Origin: Candidatus Latescibacterota bacterium
GTDB taxonomy: Bacteria; Latescibacterota; 4484-107
Direction of reading: 5' to 3'
Assembly (NCBI GenBank): GCA_030613045.1
Contig: JAUWMS010000242.1
Span: 1 to 5,324 of the forward strand
DNA length: 5,324 nucleotides
Position 1 is the stretch's first letter, and each line of letters starts with the position of its first letter. Positions 1 to 4,931 of the stretch are shown here, piece after piece. Position numbers and translations under genes: made by a program. The notes under the pieces are model-generated. The model did no database searches. It was not told the DNA's origin and worked only from the letters and a program-made list of their open reading frames with translations.

Positions 1-347
1 GGCCCACAAGCCGCCATCACCACCGCGGAAAGCAGATCGTCGGCGATCCCGGAGGCCACCTTGCCCAAGAAATTGGCCGTCGCGGGCGCCACCACGATCA
101 GGGACGCCCACTCCGCCAGGGAAATATGGCGAACCCCGCCCTTTTTGTTCGGAGGGAAAAGCGTTACAGCCACCGCATGCCCGGACAACGTCTCCATCGT
201 CAAGGGGGAGATAAACCGGGTGGCCGCCTCGGTCATCACCACCTTCACCTCCGCATCCCGCTTTCTCAGGGCCCGAACCAGTTCCGCTGCTTTATACGCC
301 GCAATGCCTCCGGTTACGCCCACGACTATGTTTTTTCCATTATCCAT
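1..347 (-). CDS. coaBC: CoaBC (Dfp) bifunctional coenzyme A biosynthesis protein, N-terminal part, cut by window edge
   Basis: CoaBC joins cysteine to 4'-phosphopantothenate and decarboxylates the product to 4'-phosphopantetheine in the cytoplasmic coenzyme A pathway. Only the first 115 codons, all in the FMN-dependent decarboxylase (CoaC) domain, are visible. Seen in the translation: the flavoprotein opening VVGVTGGIAAYKAAELVR (residues 8-25), MTEAATRFISPLT (38-50), a histidine at residue 74 in the context RHISLAEWA that matches the catalytic His of the family, the PATAN motif (88-92) and GKVASGIADDLLS (95-107). The ATG at 345-347 gives the normal family N-terminus. No clear Shine-Dalgarno sequence precedes it, so it may depend on coupling to rpoZ, 95 bases upstream. 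An in-frame GTG at 393-395 inside the heptamer repeat is possible but would add non-conserved residues. The CoaB domain must lie left of the window. Identity is secure from sequence and from position as last gene of the gmk-rpoZ-coaBC cluster. Confidence 0.95.
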   Translation of the reverse strand, partial: MDNGKNIVVGVTGGIAAYKAAELVRALRKRDAEVKVVMTEAATRFISPLTMETLSGHAVAVTLFPPNKKGGVRHISLAEWASLIVVAPATANFLGKVASGIADDLLSAVVMAACG

Positions 348-383
348 AAGATCAATATAGACAGAGTGATTTTCGTATTTCTG

Positions 384-404
384 TTTACGCTTCACGTTTT
401 ACGA
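384..404. repeat. Degenerate heptamer repeat upstream of coaBC (3 units)
   Basis: On the plus strand the units read TTTACGC, TTCACGT, TTTACGA, three contiguous 7-base units. They belong to the same family as the AAACGTR array in the yicC leader (reverse complement YACGTTT) and have the same orientation relative to transcription. The rest of the rpoZ-coaBC spacer (348-442) holds no gene. Next to the repeat are overlapping palindromes CGATATCG (402-409) and ATCGCGCGAT (406-415). Function unknown. Confidence 0.6.
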
Positions 405-442
405 TATCGCGCGATGAATTAGCTTTGATGCTTCCTTCCGGA

Positions 443-673
443 TTAATGCTTCCTGCGATAGGCGGGATTTACACACCGCGCACGTCCCTCCATCAATTCC
501 TGAAGCACGTCCACCGTTACTTTTACGGGGGGTTGCTGATCGTCCACCTCACCCGCCTCCCGCTTCAATCGCTGAAACTCGTTCCGTCTCCTGGCCTCTT
601 TTCCCGCTGCAATCGAGACTTCGTACAAATTCACATCACCTCTTAGTAACTCCTCCGCAGAAATTATCACCAT
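443..673 (-). CDS. rpoZ: RNA polymerase omega subunit
   Basis: This 76-residue protein fits the omega subunit, which helps assemble the RNA polymerase core by binding the beta' subunit. Visible family features are an N-terminal segment ISAEELLRGDVNLYEVSIAAGKEARR (residues 4-29), resembling the omega pattern of a short helix, an N-[RL]-[FY]-E-x-[VS] turn and an alanine/arginine-rich helix. A charged linker follows, then VKVTVDVLQELMEGR (about 46-60), matching the usual P-x-T-x-A-x-x-E-[IL]-x-x-G-[KR] C-terminal helix. The start at 671-673 is preferred over an ATG at 722-724 because GGAGG (680-684) stands 6 bases before it and because the extra 17 residues are not omega-like. It lies between gmk and coaBC, the canonical place for rpoZ. 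The protein is short and divergent, so the name rests on position as much as on sequence. Confidence 0.87.
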   Translation of the reverse strand: MVIISAEELLRGDVNLYEVSIAAGKEARRRNEFQRLKREAGEVDDQQPPVKVTVDVLQELMEGRARCVNPAYRRKH

Positions 674-679
674 AGACGT

Positions 680-684
680 CCTCC
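680..684 (-). promoter_or_regulatory. Ribosome binding site of rpoZ
   Basis: On the minus strand GGAGG is followed by 6 bases and ATG (671-673). This decides the rpoZ start against the upstream in-frame ATG at 722-724, which has no comparable site. Confidence 0.8.
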
Positions 685-690
685 ACTTTT

Positions 691-700
691 TTCCGTGTTT
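691..700. repeat. Single copy of the TTCCGTGTTT decamer, upstream of rpoZ
   Basis: TTCCGTGTTT at 691-700 is identical to 2930-2939 in the rqcH leader, where it is part of a tandem decamer array. Here it is a lone copy inside a T-rich run in the gmk-rpoZ spacer, just upstream of the rpoZ ribosome binding site on the transcribed strand. A 10-base match could be chance, but the same spacers also carry the other repeat families. Confidence 0.4.
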
Positions 701-736
701 CCAGCAGTCAGCACACGACTCCATTACGCAAACGTC

Positions 737-1363
737 TCATAATTCGACATGCAACGGCCCACCCATAGAATCTTCACCCTCCCACTCCAATCGCTCCCTC
801 CGACATCCCTCCGCCGTAAAGATGGCTTCCACCTGATCCACTGCCCGATCGAAATCATCGTTTACCACCACATAATCGTACCGGACGATCTCCTTCATCT
901 CCCGAGCGACACGAAGCAGACGATGTTCGATGGCCTCCTGCGTGTCCCGTCGCCTTGCTCTCAGCCGTTCCTCCAGGACCCGCAAAGAGGGAGGCACAAT
1001 GAAAATACTTACCGAATCGGGGAAAGCCGCTCTGATCTGTTGCGCGCCCTCTACATCTATGTCCAGGATCAGAATCCTGCCCTGCTCCATCGCCGCTCGA
1101 ACCGTATCGGACAAGGTGCCATAGAGGTGTCCGTGCACTTCGGCCCATTCGGCAAATGCGCCCTCTTCGATCCTGCTCCGGAAAACCTCCTCCGATACGA
1201 AGAGATAGTCTATCCCCTCCCGTTCGCCGGGACACTGAGGGCGCGTCGTCGCAGAGACAGACAGGATGGCCCGTTTCCGCCGCTTCAAGACCGCTTGGCA
1301 AATCGTCGTTTTCCCTCCCCCTGAGGGAGCCGAAACCACCACGATGAATCCTCGTTGCGTCAC
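737..1363 (-). CDS. gmk: Guanylate kinase
   Basis: Guanylate kinase phosphorylates GMP to GDP with ATP, in the cytoplasmic purine nucleotide pathway. The 208-residue product has the usual bacterial length. Seen in order: P-loop SAPSGGGKTT (residues 11-20), the GMP-binding segment SVSATTRPQCPGEREGIDYLF (35-55, with the family's TTR, PGE and G-x-D-Y elements), ILDIDVEGAQQIR in place of the common LEIDWQGAQQIR, the arginine-rich lid (RLRARRRDTQEAIEHRL) and the C-terminal YDYVVVNDDFDRA. The start codon is GTG (1361-1363), overlapping the remA stop in the 4-base sequence GTGA, which suggests translational coupling. GGAG lies only 2 bases before the start, and GGGGAG lies 10 bases before it. rpoZ follows after 63 bases. 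Identification is secure. Confidence 0.97.
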   Translation of the reverse strand: MTQRGFIVVVSAPSGGGKTTICQAVLKRRKRAILSVSATTRPQCPGEREGIDYLFVSEEVFRSRIEEGAFAEWAEVHGHLYGTLSDTVRAAMEQGRILILDIDVEGAQQIRAAFPDSVSIFIVPPSLRVLEERLRARRRDTQEAIEHRLLRVAREMKEIVRYDYVVVNDDFDRAVDQVEAIFTAEGCRRERLEWEGEDSMGGPLHVEL

Positions 1364-1611
1364 TTCTCCGCTTCTCCCCGAAGTCGTTGCAGAATGGTCT
1401 CCATCGTTGTGGCGGACAGAACCACGTGATCGCTGTCCATCACAAGGACCGCCCGAGTTCTCCGGCCCTGGGATGCGTCAATCAGCTTGGCATTTTTGCG
1501 AGCTATGTCCTTGAGCTTCTTGATCGGCGCGGTATCCGGCGTAACTACCGCTATCACACGATCCCGGGCCACCACATTCCCGAAACCGACATTGATAAAG
1601 GATAATTCCAA
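1360..1611 (-). CDS. remA: RemA-family (DUF370) DNA-binding regulatory protein
   Basis: This 83-residue protein belongs to the RemA/DUF370 family. In Bacillus subtilis RemA is a DNA-binding activator of biofilm matrix and osmoprotection genes. Its role in other phyla is mostly unknown, so only the family is asserted here. Visible signature blocks are SFINVGFGNVVARDRVIAVV (residues 4-23), the TPDTAPIKKL segment (24-33) and LIDASQGRRTRAVLVMDSDH (43-62), followed by VVLSA. The start is a TTG (1609-1611): a very strong site AAGGAGG (1618-1624) ends 6 bases before it, and the protein then begins exactly where family members do. The open frame continues upstream to 1929, but that part is yicC read in another frame. 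The stop overlaps the gmk start by 4 bases. The yicC-remA-gmk order is the family's usual setting. Confidence 0.95.
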   Translation of the reverse strand: MELSFINVGFGNVVARDRVIAVVTPDTAPIKKLKDIARKNAKLIDASQGRRTRAVLVMDSDHVVLSATTMETILQRLRGEAEK

Positions 1612-1614
1612 AAC

Positions 1615-1624
1615 CCTCCTCCTT
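1615..1624 (-). promoter_or_regulatory. Strong ribosome binding site of remA, sets a TTG start
   Basis: On the minus strand AAGGAGGAGG is followed by GTT and then TTG. The AAGGAGG part is 6 bases from the TTG. No ATG or GTG stands at a suitable distance in this frame, so TTG is the start. Confidence 0.85.
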
Positions 1625-1630
1625 CGGAGT

Positions 1631-1697
1631 ATGTCAAATGCCAAAAAAAGGGTGATTGGTGATTGGTTAGTGGCAAACCGGTAAACGTATTTGACAT
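1631..1697. repeat. GGTGATT heptamer repeat between 9-base inverted repeats
   Basis: The yicC-remA spacer holds GGTGATT, GGTGATT and the variant GGTTAGT in tandem (1651-1671), followed by GG. Around them are perfect inverted repeats ATGTCAAAT (1631-1639) and ATTTGACAT (1689-1697), and a nested pair TGCCA (1639-1643) / TGGCA (1671-1675). The spacer RNA could therefore fold into a bulged stem-loop just upstream of the remA ribosome binding site. There is a run of seven A (1643-1649 on plus). Whether this is an RNA structure, a protein site or a small repeat element with ends cannot be told from one copy. Confidence 0.6.
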
Positions 1698-1715
1698 CTG
1701 AGCTTGCCCCAATGT

Positions 1716-2591
1716 CTATTCCACGTTTTGAACCTGCTCGCGAAGCTTTTCGATCTCCTCCTTGATGGACACGGCGAAATGCGAGATGTCCGCATCGTTG
1801 GATTTGGAGCCGATGGTGTTGGCCTCCCGATTCATCTCCTGAAGCAGAAAATTGAGTTTCCGTCCCACCGTTTCTCCGGCTTCGAGCGTGGTCATAAACT
1901 GCTGATTGTGACTGCGGAAACGCACACACTCCTCGGTCACGTCGCTTCGTTCCGCAAAAATCGCGATTTCCATCGCCAGGCGCTGCTCGTCAACCTGTCG
2001 CATCAAGAGCCGCTCGATCTGCTCCCCGAGCCGGTCCCTGAGCCGTTCCACGCGTTCCGGCGCCTTCTCCTCTATCCGGCGTATCAGATCCTCCAACGTC
2101 CCGATCCGCTCCACGAAGTCGTTGTATAGATGTTTTCCTTCCGTACGACGCATCTGGTCCAACGCATTGAGCGCCGCCTCGGACGCCTCCGACACCAAGG
2201 GGCCTATCTGGTCCGATACCAGTTCCCTGGGCTCGTATTTGAATACGTCCGGCCGGGACGCAATGAGCTGCACATCCACGGAGCCGCCCAAATCGAGTTC
2301 CTTTTGAAGCGCGGACAGCCGATCCCGATACACTCTGGCCAACTCCATATTGACCTCAAGGGACTTTTCTCCGGCTTCCATTTCCTTACACGTCACCGAA
2401 AGATTGACGCGCCCTCTTTGCACCCGTTTCCGCACCATTTCCGCCAACCGGGGCTCCATCTCCGAGAGCGACCGGGGCAAACGGATGGATACATCGCAGA
2501 AACGATTGTTGACGGAAACCGTCTCTACCGTGACTTTAATCCCTTCGCGCTCTGCTTCTCCCCTGCCGAAGCCTGTCATACTTTTGATCAT
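1716..2591 (-). CDS. yicC: YicC/YloC family endoribonuclease-like protein
   Basis: The 291-residue product matches the YicC/YloC family in length and at both ends. Escherichia coli YicC is linked to small RNA decay and the family is regarded as endoribonucleases. Seen: the diagnostic N-terminus MIKSMTGFGRGE (1-12), then ETVSVNNRFCDVSIRLP (about 23-39), and the conserved C-terminal DUF1732 part with ERSDVTEECVRFRSH, GRKLNFLLQEMNREANTIGS (a family hallmark) and a final helix VSIKEEIEKLREQVQNVE. The start ATG (2589-2591) agrees with family members and has GGAG 9 bases upstream (2601-2604). The frame stays open further upstream, but that extension is only translated repeat DNA. It is the first gene of the five-gene minus-strand operon. 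The transcript begins near 2731 if the promoter call is right, which leaves a leader of about 140 bases filled mostly with repeats. Confidence 0.95.
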   Translation of the reverse strand: MIKSMTGFGRGEAEREGIKVTVETVSVNNRFCDVSIRLPRSLSEMEPRLAEMVRKRVQRGRVNLSVTCKEMEAGEKSLEVNMELARVYRDRLSALQKELDLGGSVDVQLIASRPDVFKYEPRELVSDQIGPLVSEASEAALNALDQMRRTEGKHLYNDFVERIGTLEDLIRRIEEKAPERVERLRDRLGEQIERLLMRQVDEQRLAMEIAIFAERSDVTEECVRFRSHNQQFMTTLEAGETVGRKLNFLLQEMNREANTIGSKSNDADISHFAVSIKEEIEKLREQVQNVE

Positions 2592-2600
2592 AGCTGAAAA

Positions 2601-2677
2601 CTCCGTGAAAAGTGATGAGTAAAACGTGAAACATAAAACGTAAAACGTAAAACGTAAAACGTGAAGAGTAAAACGTA
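2601..2677. repeat. AAACGTR heptamer array in the yicC leader, 11 units
   Basis: Contiguous 7-base units on plus read CTCCGTG, AAAAGTG, ATGAGTA, AAACGTG, AAACATA, AAACGTA three times, AAACGTG, AAGAGTA, AAACGTA. The eight units from 2622 to 2677 are close to AAACGTR; the first three (2601-2621) are more degenerate. After an interruption at 2678-2684, ACACGTG (2685-2691) and AACGATG keep the 7-base phase. The array is transcribed as a pyrimidine-rich leader of yicC. Its gene-proximal unit, CACGGAG on the minus strand, contains the GGAG ribosome binding site (2601-2604). Confidence 0.85.
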
Positions 2678-2737
2678 AGGGGGGACACGTGAACGATGGA
2701 GGAAAAAGAGAAGAGATTCTGAGGTGAAAAGCATTCA

Positions 2738-2766
2738 AATATAAACCATTCTCAAGGTTTTGTCAA
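2738..2766 (-). promoter_or_regulatory. Sigma70-type promoter of the yicC-remA-gmk-rpoZ-coaBC operon
   Basis: On the minus strand TTGACA (2761-2766) is separated by 17 bases from TATATT (2738-2743): a perfect -35 box, optimal spacing and a near-perfect -10 box. Transcription would begin near 2731. It is the only strong promoter seen for the minus-strand genes. Confidence 0.8.
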
Positions 2767-2809
2767 CAACTCTTTTTTTCTTCTATTTTCTTGTATTATC
2801 TTTAATTTC

Positions 2810-2838
2810 TTGACAAAACTCCGTCTCTGCCTTATCTT
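2810..2838 (+). promoter_or_regulatory. Sigma70-type promoter of rqcH
   Basis: TTGACA (2810-2815), then 17 bases, then TATCTT (2833-2838, four of six consensus bases including the first three and the last). Transcription would begin near 2845, giving a leader of about 130 bases. The -35 box and the next four bases (TTGACAAAAC) are identical to those of the divergent yicC promoter. The 43 bases between the two -35 boxes are a T-rich stretch with no gene. Confidence 0.65.
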
Positions 2839-2910
2839 TCAGACAAGACAGATGTCCTCTTCAAAATGGATTTAACCGCCGATTTTTACGGAAAACCACC
2901 GATGAAATCT

Positions 2911-2950
2911 TCGGTGTGCTTCCGGGGTATTCCGTGTTTTTCCGTGGTAC
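2911..2950. repeat. Degenerate decamer tandem repeat in the rqcH leader, 4 units
   Basis: Four consecutive 10-base units read TCGGTGTGCT, TCCGGGGTAT, TCCGTGTTTT, TCCGTGGTAC, roughly TCCGTGKTNT. ACGGAAAA (2888-2895) can pair with TTTTCCGT (2938-2945), and CACCGA (2897-2902) with TCGGTG (2911-2916), so the leader RNA may fold. A lone TTCCGTGTTT also occurs upstream of rpoZ. Together with the promoters and the yicC array, this accounts for most of the non-coding region 2592-2977, in which no gene is seen. Confidence 0.6.
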
Positions 2951-2966
2951 GGTTTTTCGAGTTTCC

Positions 2967-2974
2967 GGGGGTGA
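2967..2974 (+). promoter_or_regulatory. Ribosome binding site of rqcH
   Basis: GGGGGTGA resembles the core of AGGAGGTGA. Its G-run ends 6 bases before the ATG at 2978-2980. A second in-frame ATG at 2984-2986 is 12 bases away, so the first ATG is favoured. Confidence 0.65.
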
Positions 2975-2977
2975 TTT

Positions 2978-4822
2978 ATGGGAATGGATTTTTTTGCCCT
3001 GCGCGGTCTCGTATCGGAGCTTGGCGAGTCTTTGAAAGATCGTCCGATCCGCGCGTCCTTCACTGTGGGGAAATACGACCTCTACCTTCAACGCTCCCCA
3101 ACCTCTTATCTGTTGGCCTCCTGCCTGCCCGGAGCGGGCCGTGCGCACCTCGTCTCCAACGCGCCCAAGTCGGACAGAACGGATTGGGGAAAAGGGCGGC
3201 TCCAAAGAGCCATGTGCCTCTCCGTGGAACAGATGAACAAGGATCGGGCGCTGTGCCTTCGATTCGTACAACAGGATTCCATCGGCGGCACGACCCGGAG
3301 CATGCTCGTCGTGGAAATGACCGGACGAAACAGCAACGTGATCCTGGTAGACGAGCCTTCCGGAAAAATCATAGACTGCCTTCGGCGGATCACGTCGAGT
3401 ATGAGCCGATATCGTCAACTCATGCCGGGAGCCCGCTACAAACCCCCACCGCCTCAAAATCGCTTCGATCCGAGACACGATGCGCCCGAAGCCTTCGCAC
3501 AAGCCCTCCGCTCCGATCCCGATAAGCCCCTCGTCGAAGTCCTGTCCCGAATGCTGATGTGTGCGGATCGCTCCACGGCCCACCGCATCGCGTCGGAAAG
3601 CGGACTCGTCGTCCAGCGTCCCGCAGGAAACCTCGAAGCATCCGACGTGGAGAAACTCTATCGCTGTGCACGCAGCCTTTACCGGGAGATTGCGGATTGC
3701 GAAACACCTGATAGCGGATTGCATGGGGTTCAATCCGAAATCCGAAATCCGAAATCCGAAATCGGACCCTCCGAAAACCCAAATCCGGCAGGGCAGGCCT
3801 TCGTTCTTTTCAATGAAGATGGTGCGCTCAAGGATTTCACGGCCTTCGATCCGATCTGGGTGCCGAACGAACACAAGCAGGCCTTCCCCACGTTGAGCCA
3901 GGCCATCGCCTATTTCTACGAGCACAAGCGCGCCGCAGAGACCCTGGAGCAAACGCGCGCCTCATTGGAAACGTCTCTGAATCGCCTCATCGCCTCGACC
4001 TCAAAGAAAATCGTCCGTCTTCGGGAGGAACTGAATCGCGCCCTAAATGCGGACGAATTCAAACGGATGGGCGAACTGCTCACGGCCCATCTATACCAAA
4101 TAAAGCCCCGACAGGAGACGATCACCCTGAGCGACTTCTGCGATTCCTCCCAAAAAATCACCATTCCGCTGGATCCGAAACGATCTCCGTCGGAGAACGC
4201 CCAGCGCTACTTCACCCAATATCGGAAAGCCAAGCGCGGAGCCCAGACGATCCATCAGCTCCATGAGGCTGCCGGGGAACGCCTCGCCGAACTGAAGCAA
4301 TACGCCGCCGAACTATCGTCCGCTCAAGACGAGCACGCTTTGAGAACTCTTCGAAATCGTTTGATCGAGGCGGGAATCATCCGGGACAAGGCGAAAAAAG
4401 GAGGGCACATCAAAAAAGAAAAAACCCCGGAAATCCACCCCCGGCGCTACGTGACTTCGGAGGGATGGACGGTCTTCGTGGGACGAAACGACTGGGAAAA
4501 CGACCTCCTTACCCGTCGCGCCCATCCGGAGGATTTTTGGTTCCACGCGCAGGGGTGTCCGGGGTCGCACGTGGTGCTGAAGCGGGAAGGCCGGAAAGCG
4601 GAGCCGGGCAAACACACCCTGGAAGAAACCGCGGGTGTGGCGGCCTATTGGAGCAAAGCGCGCACTTCCAAAACCGTGCCCGTAAATTACACGTTGAAAA
4701 AATATGTGCGCAAACCAAGACGCGCCAAACCCGGATCCGTGCTGATCCAGCGGGAAAAGACGCTCTTTGTGGAACCCAAGCTGCTGCCTCAGGCCGATGC
4801 CGCTCTTAAAGCCCCACCGTGA
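2978..4822 (+). CDS. rqcH: NFACT family protein, RqcH-like ribosome quality control factor
   Basis: RqcH binds 50S subunits that carry stalled peptidyl-tRNA and directs C-terminal alanine tailing of the nascent chain. Older annotations call the family fibronectin-binding protein. Domains by eye in the 614-residue product: NFACT-N (about 1-170) with VVEMTGRNSNVILVD (111-125) and SRYRQLMPGARY (143-154); a helix-hairpin-helix region (about 185-212); a charged helical, probably coiled-coil middle (about 305-470); and NFACT-R (DUF814, about 485-600) with DFWFHAQGCPGSHVVLK (519-535), the family hallmark. Asp89-Arg90 match by position the DR pair needed for tRNA handling in RqcH, so a tailing role is plausible. 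The protein is somewhat longer than the usual roughly 550-580 residues. Most of the excess is a low-complexity linker (about 240-272) encoded by repeat DNA. It is transcribed alone, diverging from yicC and converging on mtnA. Family is certain; the RqcH function is inferred. Confidence 0.93.
   Translation: MGMDFFALRGLVSELGESLKDRPIRASFTVGKYDLYLQRSPTSYLLASCLPGAGRAHLVSNAPKSDRTDWGKGRLQRAMCLSVEQMNKDRALCLRFVQQDSIGGTTRSMLVVEMTGRNSNVILVDEPSGKIIDCLRRITSSMSRYRQLMPGARYKPPPPQNRFDPRHDAPEAFAQALRSDPDKPLVEVLSRMLMCADRSTAHRIASESGLVVQRPAGNLEASDVEKLYRCARSLYREIADCETPDSGLHGVQSEIRNPKSEIGPSENPNPAGQAFVLFNEDGALKDFTAFDPIWVPNEHKQAFPTLSQAIAYFYEHKRAAETLEQTRASLETSLNRLIASTSKKIVRLREELNRALNADEFKRMGELLTAHLYQIKPRQETITLSDFCDSSQKITIPLDPKRSPSENAQRYFTQYRKAKRGAQTIHQLHEAAGERLAELKQYAAELSSAQDEHALRTLRNRLIEAGIIRDKAKKGGHIKKEKTPEIHPRRYVTSEGWTVFVGRNDWENDLLTRRAHPEDFWFHAQGCPGSHVVLKREGRKAEPGKHTLEETAGVAAYWSKARTSKTVPVNYTLKKYVRKPRRAKPGSVLIQREKTLFVEPKLLPQADAALKAPP
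3692..3766. repeat. ATCCGAA heptamer repeat inserted in frame within rqcH
   Basis: Four perfect ATCCGAA units (3733-3760) plus a partial ATCGGA (3761-3766) lie inside the rqcH reading frame and encode S-E-I-R-N-P-K-S-E-I-G. Just before them GCGGATTGC occurs twice (3692-3700 and 3714-3722), and CGGATTG (3715-3721) can pair with CAATCCG (3731-3737) across a 9-base loop. The repeat lies between the helix-hairpin-helix region and a conserved-looking segment that resumes at AFVLFNEDG (residue 274), so it looks like an addition to a tolerant loop. Confidence 0.8.
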
Positions 4823-4836
4823 CGTAAACGTCACGG
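4817..4836. other. Perfect hairpin over the rqcH stop codon
   Basis: CCGTGACGT (4817-4825) and ACGTCACGG (4828-4836) are perfect inverted repeats separated by AA. The rqcH stop TGA (4820-4822) lies in the first arm. No T-run follows in either direction, so this is not a standard intrinsic terminator. It might protect the mRNA 3' end or be a protein-binding palindrome. Confidence 0.5.
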
Positions 4837-4883
4837 TTCGGGATCAGGGATTTCGTCTCTTTCTCCGAAGCGCATTCTGTAGT

Positions 4884-4930
4884 TTGTTGCCTCCCGCGCC
4901 GAACCGTGCGGTTCAGCGCACGGCAAACAA
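4884..4930. other. Imperfect nested stem-loop in the convergent spacer
   Basis: An outer stem TTGTTGCC (4884-4891) with GGCAAACAA (4922-4930, one bulged A) encloses an inner stem GCGCCGAACC (4896-4905) with GGTTCAGCGC (4910-4919, one mismatch). An alternative stem CCGTGCG (4904-4910) with CGCACGG (4917-4923) competes with both. It sits directly next to the terminator hairpin. Role unknown. Confidence 0.4.
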
Positions 4931-4931
4931 G

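Noticed and set aside
674..724. Upstream ATG for rpoZ at 722-724
   Set aside because: It has no good ribosome binding site, while the internal ATG has GGAGG at 6 bases and matches the omega N-terminus.
749..1324. 191-codon plus-strand open frame
   Set aside because: It is the antisense of gmk and shows no protein-like family motif.
1630..1720. TTGACA motifs in the yicC-remA spacer as internal promoters
   Set aside because: On neither strand does a good -10 box follow at 16-18 bases. The motif is better explained as arms of the inverted repeat.
1612..1929. 106-residue upstream extension of the remA frame
   Set aside because: Most of it is yicC read in another frame. The strong ribosome binding site and family alignment place the start at 1609-1611.
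2601..2677. CRISPR-like array
   Set aside because: The 7-base direct units have no spacers and no cas genes are nearby.
2592..2738. N-terminal extension of yicC by 49 residues from a TTG start
   Set aside because: It is translated heptamer repeat, starts inside the -10 region of the yicC promoter, and lies outside the conserved family N-terminus MIKSMTGFG.
2861..3952. 363-codon open frame on the minus strand opposite rqcH
   Set aside because: The opposite strand encodes a clear NFACT protein. The long frame is kept open partly by the stop-free heptamer repeat, and its translation has no recognisable domain.
4901..4914. Group II intron domain V-like phrase GAACCGTGCGGTTC
   Set aside because: Only a short palindrome is present. 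The domain V bulge and tetraloop are missing, and no reverse transcriptase or intron boundaries are seen.
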